From Qipengyuania sp. SS22 (lineage in GTDB: Bacteria > Pseudomonadota > Alphaproteobacteria > Sphingomonadales > Sphingomonadaceae): DNA of 64,000 nucleotides. This document shows, piece after piece, positions 18,771 through 30,154 of the stretch (the first letter of the stretch is position 1; each line of letters begins with the position of its first letter). The DNA is taken from contig NZ_CP107048.1 in assembly GCF_025736935.1 (NCBI RefSeq), positions 1,426,001 through 1,490,000 of the forward strand, in the 5' to 3' direction. The notes beneath the pieces were generated by a model. The model saw nothing but the letters and a program-made list of their open reading frames with translations. It did no database searches and had not been told where the DNA came from. The position numbers and the translations under genes were made by a program.

Positions 18771-18793
18771 TCGGGCTGCGAATTCGGATCGTG

Positions 18794-18822
18794 CGGGGCG
18801 GGCCTTGGGTCCGCCCCGTTTC
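18794..18822 (+). terminator. Rho-independent-type terminator after the OmpA-family gene
   Basis: CGGGGCGG (18794-18801) pairs with CCGCCCCG (18811-18818), a perfect 8-bp stem with a 9-base loop, followed by TTTC. It lies between the convergent OmpA-family and siderophore-interacting protein genes and could serve both. Confidence 0.7.
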
Positions 18823-18825
18823 GAT

Positions 18826-19584
18826 TCAGGCAGGCTGAGCGGCGGCGTCCTGCTGTTTGGCCAGCTTGTGCTCGTCCTCGATCATGCCGTGTTTCCAATA
18901 GCTGGACAGGTAGAGATCGGCAGGCGCGAGAGCGAGTTCGCCGCGCAGATATTCGCGCAGCTGCTTCATCCCCGAAAACTCGCACGCCGCCCATGCCGCG
19001 AGCGAACCTGCGGGCCGCGCGACATTGCGCAGCGCATCAACCAGCAGGCCCGGCCGCTGGCCCGGTTCGGGATTGACCAGCCAGACGATCTCCACCCCCT
19101 TGGGCGCAGCGATGTCCTGCCGGTCGCGTTCGTCCTGGATCTCGATCGCGGCAAACCCGCGCGCATCGGCTGGCAATCCTTCGAGATTGACCCCGATCGC
19201 CGGCAGCGCGGTCATATCGCCCGCCACGAGATAGAAATCGCGGCCTTGCGGCAACGGCTTGGGCAGGCCCGGCCCGCCCACCGCGATCCGATCCCCCGGC
19301 TGAGCCGCCAGCGCCCAGCGGGTCGCGGGTCCGGCAGCCTCGCCCCCATGCAATGCGAAGTCGATCGCGATCGCATCGTCGGCTTGGTGGCGGATGGTAT
19401 AGGTGCGGATGACGGGTTTGCTGGTCTCAGTGGCCGGGGCGAGCATGAGCTTCACATAACCGCCCGCGAAACCGGGCGGAAACTCGGCCATCCCTGCGCC
19501 TCCGAGTGACACGCGGATCATCGAGGGCGAAAGGGTCTGGCGCGAGAGGACGGTAAGCGTCCGCGGGGAAGGTCTGCTGCTCAT
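18826..19584 (-). CDS. Siderophore-interacting protein (ferric-siderophore reductase, SIP family)
   Basis: 252 residues. Family features: RTYTIRHQ (FAD-binding site), a NAD(P)-binding domain with LVAGDMTALPAI, and the C-terminal SSYWKHGMIEDEHK typical of SIP/ViuB proteins. These cytoplasmic flavoproteins reduce ferric siderophore complexes to release iron. Fourteen bases upstream of the ATG is a perfect Fur-box-like palindrome, consistent with repression by iron-loaded Fur. No siderophore biosynthesis or TonB receptor gene is adjacent. Confidence 0.92.
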   Translation of the reverse strand: MSSRPSPRTLTVLSRQTLSPSMIRVSLGGAGMAEFPPGFAGGYVKLMLAPATETSKPVIRTYTIRHQADDAIAIDFALHGGEAAGPATRWALAAQPGDRIAVGGPGLPKPLPQGRDFYLVAGDMTALPAIGVNLEGLPADARGFAAIEIQDERDRQDIAAPKGVEIVWLVNPEPGQRPGLLVDALRNVARPAGSLAAWAACEFSGMKQLREYLRGELALAPADLYLSSYWKHGMIEDEHKLAKQQDAAAQPA

Positions 19585-19597
19585 CCCTGTCAGTTAA

Positions 19598-19612
19598 TGC
19601 GAATGATTCGCA
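19598..19612. promoter_or_regulatory. Fur-box-like palindrome TGCGAAT-G-ATTCGCA
   Basis: A perfect 7-1-7 inverted repeat 14 bp upstream of the siderophore-interacting protein start. It matches the core of Fur sites (GAATnATTC) and sits where a repressor would block the promoter. The iron-related gene it precedes makes the assignment strong for an unaided reading. Confidence 0.8.
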
Positions 19613-19661
19613 AAACAAGGGTTGTCGCGAAATCTGCTTTCCCCTCGGCTGAATGTCTGCC

Positions 19662-20405
19662 CTACCCCTGTCGATAGACAGCTTCCGCCTGCGCCTTGAG
19701 CCAGTCCATCGCTGCGGCCCACGGCCCGTGACCATAGCTGATCCGCGCCACGCCCAACGCGGCCAGCTCGGCAGTCGTACCGCGTCCCGGCGCCCACAGC
19801 ACGTTGACCGGCAGCGGCGATGCCTCGCAGATCACGCGGATCGTCGCATGGTCGCCGAGGAACGGAACGAACAGGCTGCGCGCGCCCGCTTCGGCAAAAG
19901 CTGCGGCGCGTGTCAGCACGTCTTCGACCAAGGCAGGAGTGTGCTCCTTAGGCTCGCGTCCGAGATAGACGTCGGTGCGCGCATTGACGTGAATGCCGGT
20001 GCCGGCCGCGGCGGCAATCCGCTCTGCCGCCTGCGCCACCGGGAGCAGCGCGGTTTCGCCGGGCATGCGGTCTTCCATATTGATCGCGCTCGCACCCACA
20101 TCGCGCGCCGTGCCCACCGACTTGCCGACCGCGGCGGGCGTATCGCCATAGCCGGCCTCCATGTCGATGCTCACCGGCAGGTCGGTGACCGAAAGGATGC
20201 CGGTGAGGTTTTCGAGCGCGATCTCGAGCGGGAGCGTCTCCCCATCGCTGAACCCGTTGGCCTCGGCCACGCCCCAGCTGCCCGTCGCGATGGCTTTCGC
20301 CCCCGCGCCAGCCACGGCGCGGGCGCTGCCGGCGTCCCAGATATTGTACAGCACCAGCGGGTCGCCCGGCACATGCAGCGCGGTGAATGCGTCGATCCTG
20401 TCCAT
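19662..20405 (-). CDS. Isocitrate lyase/PEP mutase family protein
   Basis: 247 residues of the PEP mutase/isocitrate lyase superfamily: VLYNIWDAGSA, SIDMEAGYGD (metal-binding Asp/Glu), INMEDRMPG and VNARTDVYL. Members include oxaloacetate decarboxylase-like, 2-methylisocitrate lyase and carboxyphosphonoenolpyruvate-type enzymes; the isocitrate lyase KKCGH signature is absent, so that activity is excluded. Its ATG overlaps the ada stop (TGATG), so it is coupled to the upstream repair gene, an odd pairing with no evident shared pathway. Substrate unknown. Confidence 0.85.
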   Translation of the reverse strand: MDRIDAFTALHVPGDPLVLYNIWDAGSARAVAGAGAKAIATGSWGVAEANGFSDGETLPLEIALENLTGILSVTDLPVSIDMEAGYGDTPAAVGKSVGTARDVGASAINMEDRMPGETALLPVAQAAERIAAAAGTGIHVNARTDVYLGREPKEHTPALVEDVLTRAAAFAEAGARSLFVPFLGDHATIRVICEASPLPVNVLWAPGRGTTAELAALGVARISYGHGPWAAAMDWLKAQAEAVYRQG

Positions 20406-21433
20406 CACTTGGTCTCCCGCTCGAGCAGTTCGCGCTTGATGTCCTGCCCGTAGGCATAACCGCCCAGATCGCCGCCCTTGCGCACCACGCGGTGGCACGG
20501 GATCAGCACCGCGACATTGTTGCGCGCATTGGCGCTGCCCGCGGCGCGCACCGCCTTGGGGTTGCCCGCGGCAGCGGCGATCTCGGCATAGGTTCGCGTT
20601 TCGCCCGGCGGGATCGCGCGCAGCGCTTCCCAGCATGCTTCCTGGAAGGCGGTGCCTTTCACATCGAGCGGGATATGCGCGAAATCGCCCGGTGCCTCGA
20701 CGCTGGCGACCACGTCGGCGAGCAGTTTGCCGAAGGCCGCGCCGCCTTCGACCAGATCGGCCCCGGGGAAGCGCCGGCGCAATTCGCTGTCGTCCTCGCC
20801 GAAGGACAGGCGGCATACGCCCTTGTCGGTCGCCGCGACCAGCATCGGACCCATCGTGGTGTCGACCACCGCCCAGTGGATCGTCACCCCTGCCCCGCCA
20901 TTGGCCCATGCGCTTGCCGTCATGCCCAGCCGTCCTTTCGTATTCTCGTAAAAGCGCGAGGCCGACCCATAGCCCGCCTCGTAGATCGCGCCGGTCACGC
21001 TTTCGCCCTCCGATAGCGCGTCGCGTGCGCGTTCCTCGCGCAAGGCGCGGGCATAGGCGGCGGGCGAGAGACCGATGGCGCGCTTGAACACCCGCTGGAA
21101 ATGCGCAGGCGAATAGCCGGTAAGCTGCGCCAGCGCGGTCAGCGGGGGCGCATCCTCGGCCTGGCGGATCTCGTCGATCGCCGCGAGCACTGCCGCCTCG
21201 TCACGCCCGACATCGTCGGGCCGGCACCGCTTGCAGGCGCGCAAGCCCGCAGTCCGCGCCTGCGCACCATCGACAAAGAAGCGCACATTGCCGCGATCCG
21301 GGTGACGCGCGGCGCAGGACGGGCGGCAATAGATACCCGTCGTCAGCACGCCGGTGACAAAGCGCCCGTCGAAGCTGCGATCGCGCCGCTTAACCGCCGC
21401 CCAGGCGATATTCTCGGAGATGGCATCAGTCAT
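20405..21433 (-). CDS. ada: Bifunctional AraC-type regulator / O6-methylguanine-DNA methyltransferase
   Basis: 342 residues with the full Ada order. N-terminal zinc domain with Cys36, Cys40, Cys67 and Cys70, where the first (GIYCRPSC) is the methylphosphotriester acceptor. AraC-type helix-turn-helix at about 90-180 (LTGYSPAHFQRVFKRAIGLS). C-terminal methyltransferase with acceptor Cys313 in PCHRV. It repairs alkylated DNA and, when methylated, activates the adaptive response. The ATG overlaps the DUF1203 gene's end by eight bases; a longer frame to 21769 lies inside that gene. Confidence 0.96.
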   Translation of the reverse strand: MTDAISENIAWAAVKRRDRSFDGRFVTGVLTTGIYCRPSCAARHPDRGNVRFFVDGAQARTAGLRACKRCRPDDVGRDEAAVLAAIDEIRQAEDAPPLTALAQLTGYSPAHFQRVFKRAIGLSPAAYARALREERARDALSEGESVTGAIYEAGYGSASRFYENTKGRLGMTASAWANGGAGVTIHWAVVDTTMGPMLVAATDKGVCRLSFGEDDSELRRRFPGADLVEGGAAFGKLLADVVASVEAPGDFAHIPLDVKGTAFQEACWEALRAIPPGETRTYAEIAAAAGNPKAVRAAGSANARNNVAVLIPCHRVVRKGGDLGGYAYGQDIKRELLERETK

Positions 21434-21911
21434 GGTCGGCCCCATCATAGCGCTCGATCCGCGCTGCGAAACAGCCATGCATCGCATTGTGCGCATCGAT
21501 ATAGGCGACCCTGTCATCGGCCAACAGTTCGCGGACGACCCGGTCGACATCGTCCTGCAGCGCCAGCGAGGCGGTGTGGAGACAGCCGCGGGCATCGTAG
21601 CCGCGCAGCGCAATCGGCCGGCCGCGCAGGATCGGCGGCAGTTCGTCGATATAGTCCGCCGCTTCGCGCGCATCCTTGCGCACATAGATCGCAAAGGCAT
21701 TGCGATAGGGAGTGTCGACCGCGTGGTTGGTGAAATGGGTGAGGACCAGTTCATCGCCCGGATCCGCATCGCGCAGGCTCACCCGGCAGGGATAGCGCCC
21801 CTCCTCCCCCGCGATTACCTTGTGCGTGAGCGACTGCGCTAGTGCTGCTTCGTCGCTGGCGAAAAGCCCGGCGAACTGGCCGGGCTCGAGGCCGTGGATA
21901 CGATAGGTCAT
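21426..21911 (-). CDS. DUF1203 domain protein
   Basis: 161 residues matching DUF1203: a CRVSLRDADPGDELVLTHF segment, then TPYRNAFAIYVRK and GCLHTASLALQDDVDRVV, and a final IDAHNAMHGCFAARIERY. The conserved Cys, His and Arg residues look functional, but the biochemical role is unknown. It is the first gene of the overlapping DUF1203-ada-PEP mutase family operon, which suggests co-expression in the alkylation response. The 103-bp gap to the divergent protease gene must hold both promoters. Confidence 0.85.
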   Translation of the reverse strand: MTYRIHGLEPGQFAGLFASDEAALAQSLTHKVIAGEEGRYPCRVSLRDADPGDELVLTHFTNHAVDTPYRNAFAIYVRKDAREAADYIDELPPILRGRPIALRGYDARGCLHTASLALQDDVDRVVRELLADDRVAYIDAHNAMHGCFAARIERYDGADHD

Positions 21912-22014
21912 CGATGGCTCCTTGCCGAACTCTCCGCAGCCTTCTGCCCATGCCGCCGCTGGCGGGCATCCCGCGGCTTGCGGTCAAAGCGAATGATCGT
22001 CACAAGACCGCCCG

Positions 22015-23556
22015 ATGGGACGCATTCCAACCTTGCTCGCCGCGCTGTTCGCGCTGCTCGTACCGGTGCTGGCGCAGGCCGAACCGGCGGATATCGATGC
22101 CGCTGCCCGCGGCGTGGTGCGCGTGGTCATCATCGGCGAGGATGGCGAGGAACTGGTCCCGATCAGCCACGGCACCGGCTTTGCAGTCGCGGGCGACAAG
22201 GTGGTGACCAATGCACATGTGCTGCGCGACGCCTTGCGCGATGACGCGCTGCGGATCGGCATCATCCCCAACGGTGGCGGCGAGGCGGTATATGGCCAGC
22301 CGATCGCGGTCAGCCCGCGCAACGACCTTGCATTGATCCGCATCACCGGCGCCTTGCGGCTGCCCCCGCTGGCGCTGGCCGGCGGCGTCCCGCCCGATAG
22401 CGGCGAAGTGACCAGCGTCGGCTATCCGATGAATGTCGACCGCGCGCAGGGACTGGACCTGAGCGACATCTTCCGCAGCCAGCCCCCGGTCAAGAGCCGC
22501 GGCTATGTCTCGGGCGCGCGGCCCAGCCGCCAGTTCGACACCATCCTGCACACCGCACCGATCGCGCGTGGCAATTCGGGTGGCCCGCTGCTCGACCCGT
22601 GCGGCCGCGTGGTCGGGGTCAACAGCTTCGGCGCAGACAATGACGGCGGCGATGCCGAGTTCTTCTTCGCGGTTTCCAATCGCGAACTGCTGCCCTTCCT
22701 GCGCGCCAATGATGTCGAACCGCGCGTCAACGGCAGCACCTGCCGGTCGATGGCCGATCTCGACGAGGCCGAGCGCGAGCGGCTGCAGCGCGAACAGATG
22801 GCCGCGCGCGCCGATATGGCGCAGCGCTCCGAAGTGCAGCGGAGCAAGCGCGAGCGCGCGCTGCTCGAGGCCGAACAAGGCGTAATCGTCGAGCGCGAGG
22901 ACCGCGTGTTCCTCGCCTTCGTGCTGCTGCTGGTCGCCTTTGGCCTCGGCCAGTGGGCGCTGACGTTATCGCGCGCCGAGCCGCGCGACGACAAGCGACT
23001 GCGGCTGGTCGGCGCGGCGACGCTGGTGGTCGTGCTGGTGGCGCTGGCCGCCTATCTCACTCGCCCCGGCCTCGACGAGATCGACCGCCGCGTCGCCGCC
23101 GCCATGGCCGATGACGCGGACGATTCCGCAGGCGGCGACACATCCGCGACCGGCGCGGCGGCGCTGCTGTGCAGGCTGGTTCCCGAACGCAGCCGCGTGA
23201 CCAGCGCCAAGGTCGAGGATATCGAGTTCGACTGGACCGCCGATGGCTGCGTCAACACGCGCACGCAATACGGCTTTGCCGGGGGCAGCTGGAGCCGGGT
23301 CTTCGTGCCCAATTCCGAAGACGCGGTATCGGTCAACAGCTTCGACCCCGACCGCCGCATCTTCCGCACCGAACGCTATCTCCTCCCGCGCGGTGCGATG
23401 AGCGAAGCGCGCGAGGCACGCGGCAAGTATTCAGCGCCCGAATGCGGGAGCGACAATGCCGCTGCGTTGCTCGGCGAACTGCAAGGCGAAGTGCTGGCCC
23501 AGCTTCCGCGTGAAGCGAACGAGCGGCTGGTTTACGAATGTAGCGCGCGGAGGTAG
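22015..23556 (+). CDS. Membrane-anchored trypsin-like (S1C) serine protease with coiled coil and C-terminal domain
   Basis: 513 residues. Signal peptide 1-22 (ending AQA); protease domain about 30-235 with catalytic His68 (TNAHV), Asp104 (NDLAL) and Ser188 (GNSGGPL); a charged helix, probably coiled coil, about 247-296; two closely spaced membrane segments about 298-318 and 331-348 separated by a charged loop RAEPRDDKRLR; and a C-terminal domain 350-513 with cysteines. The predicted topology is protease in the periplasm, a short cytoplasmic hairpin loop and a second periplasmic domain. No PDZ domain is evident, unlike DegP. Substrate unknown. Confidence 0.85.
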   Translation: MGRIPTLLAALFALLVPVLAQAEPADIDAAARGVVRVVIIGEDGEELVPISHGTGFAVAGDKVVTNAHVLRDALRDDALRIGIIPNGGGEAVYGQPIAVSPRNDLALIRITGALRLPPLALAGGVPPDSGEVTSVGYPMNVDRAQGLDLSDIFRSQPPVKSRGYVSGARPSRQFDTILHTAPIARGNSGGPLLDPCGRVVGVNSFGADNDGGDAEFFFAVSNRELLPFLRANDVEPRVNGSTCRSMADLDEAERERLQREQMAARADMAQRSEVQRSKRERALLEAEQGVIVEREDRVFLAFVLLLVAFGLGQWALTLSRAEPRDDKRLRLVGAATLVVVLVALAAYLTRPGLDEIDRRVAAAMADDADDSAGGDTSATGAAALLCRLVPERSRVTSAKVEDIEFDWTADGCVNTRTQYGFAGGSWSRVFVPNSEDAVSVNSFDPDRRIFRTERYLLPRGAMSEAREARGKYSAPECGSDNAAALLGELQGEVLAQLPREANERLVYECSARR

Positions 23557-23636
23557 AAGGTGGACCTTCTCCTCCAATATTCTTGACTTGAATACTCTGT
23601 CGACCTCATTGTTTCTCTCCACGAGGGGGAAAACAT

Positions 23637-24002
23637 GTGAGCGAAGAAAAGATTTTTTTTGACAATGGCCACGTCAAAGTGACCAATTCTCGATTTATCG
23701 TCGCAGAACAAACGCATGCAATGAATGGTGTGACATCAGTTGCGAGCCATCGGCAAGACCCCAACAGAACCGGTCTCGTTGTTGGCCTACTTCTCGGCGT
23801 CCTTATGATATTTTTTGGTGCGTTCCTCATCGGCTTTTTAGTCGCTGCCGTCTGCGGCTTTTCGCTATACAAACAGAAAGCCACACACGCTGTTGTCCTA
23901 CGAAGTTCGTCAGGAGAGACTGAGGCTTTGTCCAGTACTGATGGTACGTTTATCAAAGACGTCGTCACCGCATTGAACGACGCGATCGTACATCGCAATT
24001 AG
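23637..24002 (+). CDS. DUF6232-like membrane protein, 121 aa
   Basis: Starts at GTG 23637 seven bases after GAGGGGG. The N-terminal 35 residues form a beta-type segment (KIFFDNGHVKVTNSRFIVAEQTHAMNGVTSV split across the start) that resembles DUF6232 proteins, followed by hydrophobic helices about 43-75 (two membrane passes joined by a tight turn) and a soluble tail. Base composition is AT-richer than the neighbours, suggesting a separate origin. Its last four bases overlap the convergent dioxygenase gene. Function unknown. Confidence 0.6.
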   Translation: MSEEKIFFDNGHVKVTNSRFIVAEQTHAMNGVTSVASHRQDPNRTGLVVGLLLGVLMIFFGAFLIGFLVAAVCGFSLYKQKATHAVVLRSSSGETEALSSTDGTFIKDVVTALNDAIVHRN

Positions 24003-24829
24003 GCCGCCAGCGGTTCGCCGGTCAGCGTGATGCGGTGCATCTCGCGGGCGTGGCCCTGGTAGTCGTTCATCGCCAGGTGCCAGGTGGTGCGGTTGTCCCA
24101 GATCGCCACCGCGCCCGGTTCCCACGCCACGCGGCAGGTGTTCTCCGCCGCGGTCGCCGCATCGCACAGCCGCTGGAGCAGCGGCAGGCTTTCCTCGCGC
24201 GACTTCCCGACGATATGCATGGTGAAAGCGCTGTTCACATAGAGCAGCTTGCGCCCCGTCTGCGGGTGGCGGATCACGATCGGATGCGTCGCGCCGGTCT
24301 TGAGCGCCTGGCCGCGCAGGTCGCTGCCCATGTCGGTATTCGCGTAGAGACCGCCCTCGTCATAGATATGGTCGGCGGTATGGAACGCCTCGAGCCCTTC
24401 GATCTCGGCCTTGAGATCGTCGGGCAACGCGTCATAGGCTTCGCCCATATGCGCCCATAGCGTGTCGCCGCCGCTGGGCGGCAGCGTCCGCGCGACGAGG
24501 ATCGAACCCATCGCGGGCACCTGGTCGTAGGAATGGTCGGTGTGCCACCCCCCGCCGATATTGGTGACCTGGTCGGCGCGCTTGCGGACCACGGCGATCT
24601 CGGGATGCTGCTCGGTCAGCGGGAAGTAATTGTTGATGTCGATCCCGCCCCAGCGCCGGGCGAAAGCGATATGCGCCTCGGGCGTGAAATCGTCCTGCCC
24701 GCGAAACAGCGCAACACCGTGCGTATAGATCGCCTGCTTGATCGCAGTGAGCGTATCGCCCTCCGCCTCGGCCAGATTCACATCCTCGACTTCGACCCCG
24801 CATTTGGGGGCCAGTGGCACCATTCTCAT
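23999..24829 (-). CDS. TauD/TfdA family Fe(II)/2-oxoglutarate-dependent dioxygenase
   Basis: 276 residues. The metal triad is His96 and Asp98 in WHTDHSYD and His251 in TTWHLAMNDY; Arg262 or Arg266 near the end would bind 2-oxoglutarate. Members hydroxylate substrates such as taurine, alkyl sulfates or chlorophenoxyacetates. No sulfonate transporter or sulfatase lies nearby, so the substrate is open. The start at 24829 (with a GAGAG stretch upstream) is preferred; an extension to 24922 runs into the atp promoter region. Confidence 0.92.
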   Translation of the reverse strand: MRMVPLAPKCGVEVEDVNLAEAEGDTLTAIKQAIYTHGVALFRGQDDFTPEAHIAFARRWGGIDINNYFPLTEQHPEIAVVRKRADQVTNIGGGWHTDHSYDQVPAMGSILVARTLPPSGGDTLWAHMGEAYDALPDDLKAEIEGLEAFHTADHIYDEGGLYANTDMGSDLRGQALKTGATHPIVIRHPQTGRKLLYVNSAFTMHIVGKSREESLPLLQRLCDAATAAENTCRVAWEPGAVAIWDNRTTWHLAMNDYQGHAREMHRITLTGEPLAA

Positions 24830-25035
24830 CGCTCTCTCCCGCGTGACTGGTTTTGTTATGCCACCTATCCTACGCAGCGTGCACCAAGAGTCCAGTGCGG
24901 CGGTCCGGAGTCGGCTTGCCATTGCGAGGGGGCTTTGCTAGGCGCGCGCCGACCTTGCCGGGGTGACTCTCGTTCGCCCGCGACCGGCCTGGATCGCACA
25001 GACTTTTCTTCCGGACCCGAGAGGACCTCAAGCGC

Positions 25036-25590
25036 GTGGATATTTCCGCCGGTATTCAGGCTAGCCTGGCAGGGCGTTACGCTTCGGCCCTGTTCGACCT
25101 CGCTAGCGAAAACGGAACCGTGACCGCGGTCGAAACGGACCTCGACAAGATCGAGGCCGCGCTCGCCGAATCGGCCGAGCTCGCCGCTGTCACCACCAAC
25201 CCCAAGGTTTCGCGCAGCGACGCCAAAAAGGCGCTGTGGGGCGTTTCGGCGATCCTCGGCGTGTCCGAGCTGACGCAGAACTTCCTCGGCGTGCTGGCGC
25301 ATAACCGCCGGCTGAACCAGCTGCCGAAAGTGATCCGCGCCTTCCGCGCGATCGCCGCCGCGCAGCGCGGTGAAGTCACCGCCGAAGTGACCAGCGCGCA
25401 TGCGCTGACCGATGCGCAGCTGGCCGATCTCAAGGCCAAGTTGACTGCCCGCGAAGGCCGCACCGTCAAGCTTTCCACGAAGGTCGAGCCCGATCTGCTC
25501 GGCGGCCTCGTCGTCACCATCGGCTCGAAGCGCATCGACGCCTCGATCCGCACCCGTCTCAATTCGCTTTCGCAAGCCATGAAGGCTTAA
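25036..25590 (+). CDS. atpH: ATP synthase F1 subunit delta
   Basis: 184 residues. The N-terminus [18 protein letters not shown] and the later [25 protein letters not shown] are characteristic. Delta links the F1 head to the peripheral stalk of the membrane ATP synthase. The start is a GTG at 25036. It heads the F1 operon atpH-A-G-D-C, here with two extra genes inserted. The 206-bp gap upstream, shared with the divergent dioxygenase, must carry the operon promoter; I could not pick out clear -35/-10 boxes. Confidence 0.97.
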   Translation: MDISAGIQASLAGRYASALFDLASENGTVTAVETDLDKIEAALAESAELAAVTTNPKVSRSDAKKALWGVSAILGVSELTQNFLGVLAHNRRLNQLPKVIRAFRAIAAAQRGEVTAEVTSAHALTDAQLADLKAKLTAREGRTVKLSTKVEPDLLGGLVVTIGSKRIDASIRTRLNSLSQAMKA

Positions 25591-27132
<1,542 letters not shown>

Positions 27133-27139
27133 TCGCACG

Positions 27140-27433
27140 ATGAGCTACACTGTCTTCGCCACCATCCGGGTCAAGTCGGAGCATATGGAGGCCGCTTGCC
27201 AAGCGGTGGCCGCCATCGTGCCGATGACCCGTGGCGAAGATGGTTGCATCGCGTTCGAGCCGCGCCGCGCCGCGGACGGTTCGAGCACGATCATGATTTT
27301 CGAAGAGTGGGCGGATCGCGATGCATTCGATTTCCATCACGCTCAGGAATACACCAAGGACGTCTTCGCTCGATACGAAAACTGGCTCGCTAGCGCGCCG
27401 GAACTCGTCGAAGTGAAGTCGCTGGAAGGCTGA
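27140..27433 (+). CDS. Antibiotic biosynthesis monooxygenase (ABM)-domain protein inside the atp operon
   Basis: 97 residues, a single dimeric alpha/beta ferredoxin-like ABM domain: SYTVFATIRVKSEHMEAACQ, then GCIAFEPRRAADGSSTIMIFEEW and DRDAFDFHHAQEYTKDVFAR. Relatives include YgiN-type quinol monooxygenases and heme-degrading enzymes. It starts seven bases after atpA and ends six bases before atpG, so it is within the same transcript. The placement in an ATP synthase operon is unusual; a role in quinol or reactive-species handling near respiration is plausible but only inferred. Confidence 0.85.
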   Translation: MSYTVFATIRVKSEHMEAACQAVAAIVPMTRGEDGCIAFEPRRAADGSSTIMIFEEWADRDAFDFHHAQEYTKDVFARYENWLASAPELVEVKSLEG

Positions 27434-27439
27434 ACGAAC

Positions 27440-28315
27440 ATGGCTAGCCTCAAAGAACTCAAGGGCCGTATCAACTCGGTCAAGTCGACCCAGAAGATCA
27501 CCAAGGCCAAGCAGATGGTCGCGGCTGCGAAGCTGCGCCGGGCGCAGGCCGCGGCCGAAGCTGCGCGTCCCTATGCCGAACGGCTGTCAGGCGTGATGGC
27601 ATCGCTGGCCGGCAAGGTCAGCGGCGACAGCGCTCCGCGCCTGCTGCGCGGCACGGGTTCGGACAAGCGCCACCTGCTGGTGGTGGTCAACACCGACAAG
27701 GGCCTGTGCGGCGGTCTCAACGCCAACATCGTCAAGGCCGCCAAGGTCAAGGCACGTGCGCTGATCGCAGAGGGCAAGGAAGTGCGCTTCTACCTCGTCG
27801 GCAAGAAGGGCCGCGCCCCGATCAAGCGCGACTATGCCGAACGGATCGAAAAGTGGTTCGACACCTCCGAAGTCCGCCAGCCGGGCTTCGAGGAAGCCGA
27901 AGCGATCGCCGACGACCTGATCGCGCGGTTCGAGCAGGGTGAATTCGATGTCGCCCATCTCGTCTACCCGATCTTCAAGTCGGCGCTGGCGCAGGACCCG
28001 ACCGTGGACCAGCTGATCCCCGTCCCCTCGCCCGAAGGCGATACCGGGACCGCGGGCGATGCCGTGGTCGAATACGAGCCGGGCGAGGAAGAAATCCTCG
28101 AGGAACTGCTGCCGCGTTACGTCAAGACGCAGCTGTTCGCTTCGCTGCTGGAACGCGAGGCGTCCGAACAGGGTGCGTCGATGACCGCAATGGACAATGC
28201 CACGCGCAATGCCGGCGACCTGATCAGCAAGCTGACCATCAAGTACAACCGCAGCCGCCAGGCCGCCATCACCACCGAGTTGATCGAAATCATCGCCGGT
28301 GCGGAAGCTCTCTAA
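27440..28315 (+). CDS. atpG: ATP synthase F1 subunit gamma
   Basis: 291 residues. The N-terminal helix [32 protein letters not shown] and the C-terminal [29 protein letters not shown] are diagnostic of the central stalk subunit, whose rotation drives catalysis. It follows the ABM-domain gene by six bases and is followed by a small lipoprotein gene rather than atpD. Confidence 0.97.
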   Translation: MASLKELKGRINSVKSTQKITKAKQMVAAAKLRRAQAAAEAARPYAERLSGVMASLAGKVSGDSAPRLLRGTGSDKRHLLVVVNTDKGLCGGLNANIVKAAKVKARALIAEGKEVRFYLVGKKGRAPIKRDYAERIEKWFDTSEVRQPGFEEAEAIADDLIARFEQGEFDVAHLVYPIFKSALAQDPTVDQLIPVPSPEGDTGTAGDAVVEYEPGEEEILEELLPRYVKTQLFASLLEREASEQGASMTAMDNATRNAGDLISKLTIKYNRSRQAAITTELIEIIAGAEAL

Positions 28316-28324
28316 GGATCCGAT

Positions 28325-28660
28325 GTGAACAAGCTTGCCCTCCTCCTCCCCCTCGCGCTGCTGTCTGCCTGCGGTGAAGAACCCGCCGCGCAGACCGCGC
28401 CCGAACAGGTCGTGACGCCCGAGCCGATCGAGACGCTGCCCGCGCCCGACCAGGCGCTGCTCACTGCGAAATACGCCGAAGCCTGCCCCGAAGACGAGGC
28501 GGTCAACACCGCCATGTGCAAGCGCGCCGGCATGGGTTCGCCCGATGTCGTGTGCGAATTCGGCCTCGGTGACGACGAATATCTTCGCAACAAGGCGACC
28601 CTTACTGCTGGCGAAGGCGAATGGGCCTTTGCCGATCCGGAAAATGTCTGCGTCGGCTAA
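28325..28660 (+). CDS. Small lipoprotein inside the atp operon
   Basis: 111 residues, starting at GTG 28325. The signal MNKLALLLPLALLSACGEE holds a lipobox (LSAC), so the mature protein starts at Cys16 and is lipid-anchored. The rest is acidic with a Pro/Glu-rich linker, four further cysteines (for example CPED, MCKRAG, VVCEF, NVCVG) and no motif I recognise. It lies nine bases after atpG and 32 before atpD, in the same transcript. The cysteines could form two disulfides in the periplasm. Function unknown. Confidence 0.8.
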   Translation: MNKLALLLPLALLSACGEEPAAQTAPEQVVTPEPIETLPAPDQALLTAKYAEACPEDEAVNTAMCKRAGMGSPDVVCEFGLGDDEYLRNKATLTAGEGEWAFADPENVCVG

Positions 28661-28689
28661 GGCGCATTAAACCCCAAGTCAGGACATAG

Positions 28690-30150
<1,461 letters not shown>

Positions 30151-30154
30151 GCAT

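Noticed and set aside
19662..20405. Isocitrate lyase that would complete the glyoxylate shunt with malate synthase G
   Set aside because: The protein belongs to the superfamily but is half the size of AceA and lacks the KKCGH catalytic signature.
21984..22000. Second Fur box (GCGAATGATCG) ahead of the trypsin-like protease
   Set aside because: Only one half-site is intact and the other arm does not match, so it is not a palindrome.
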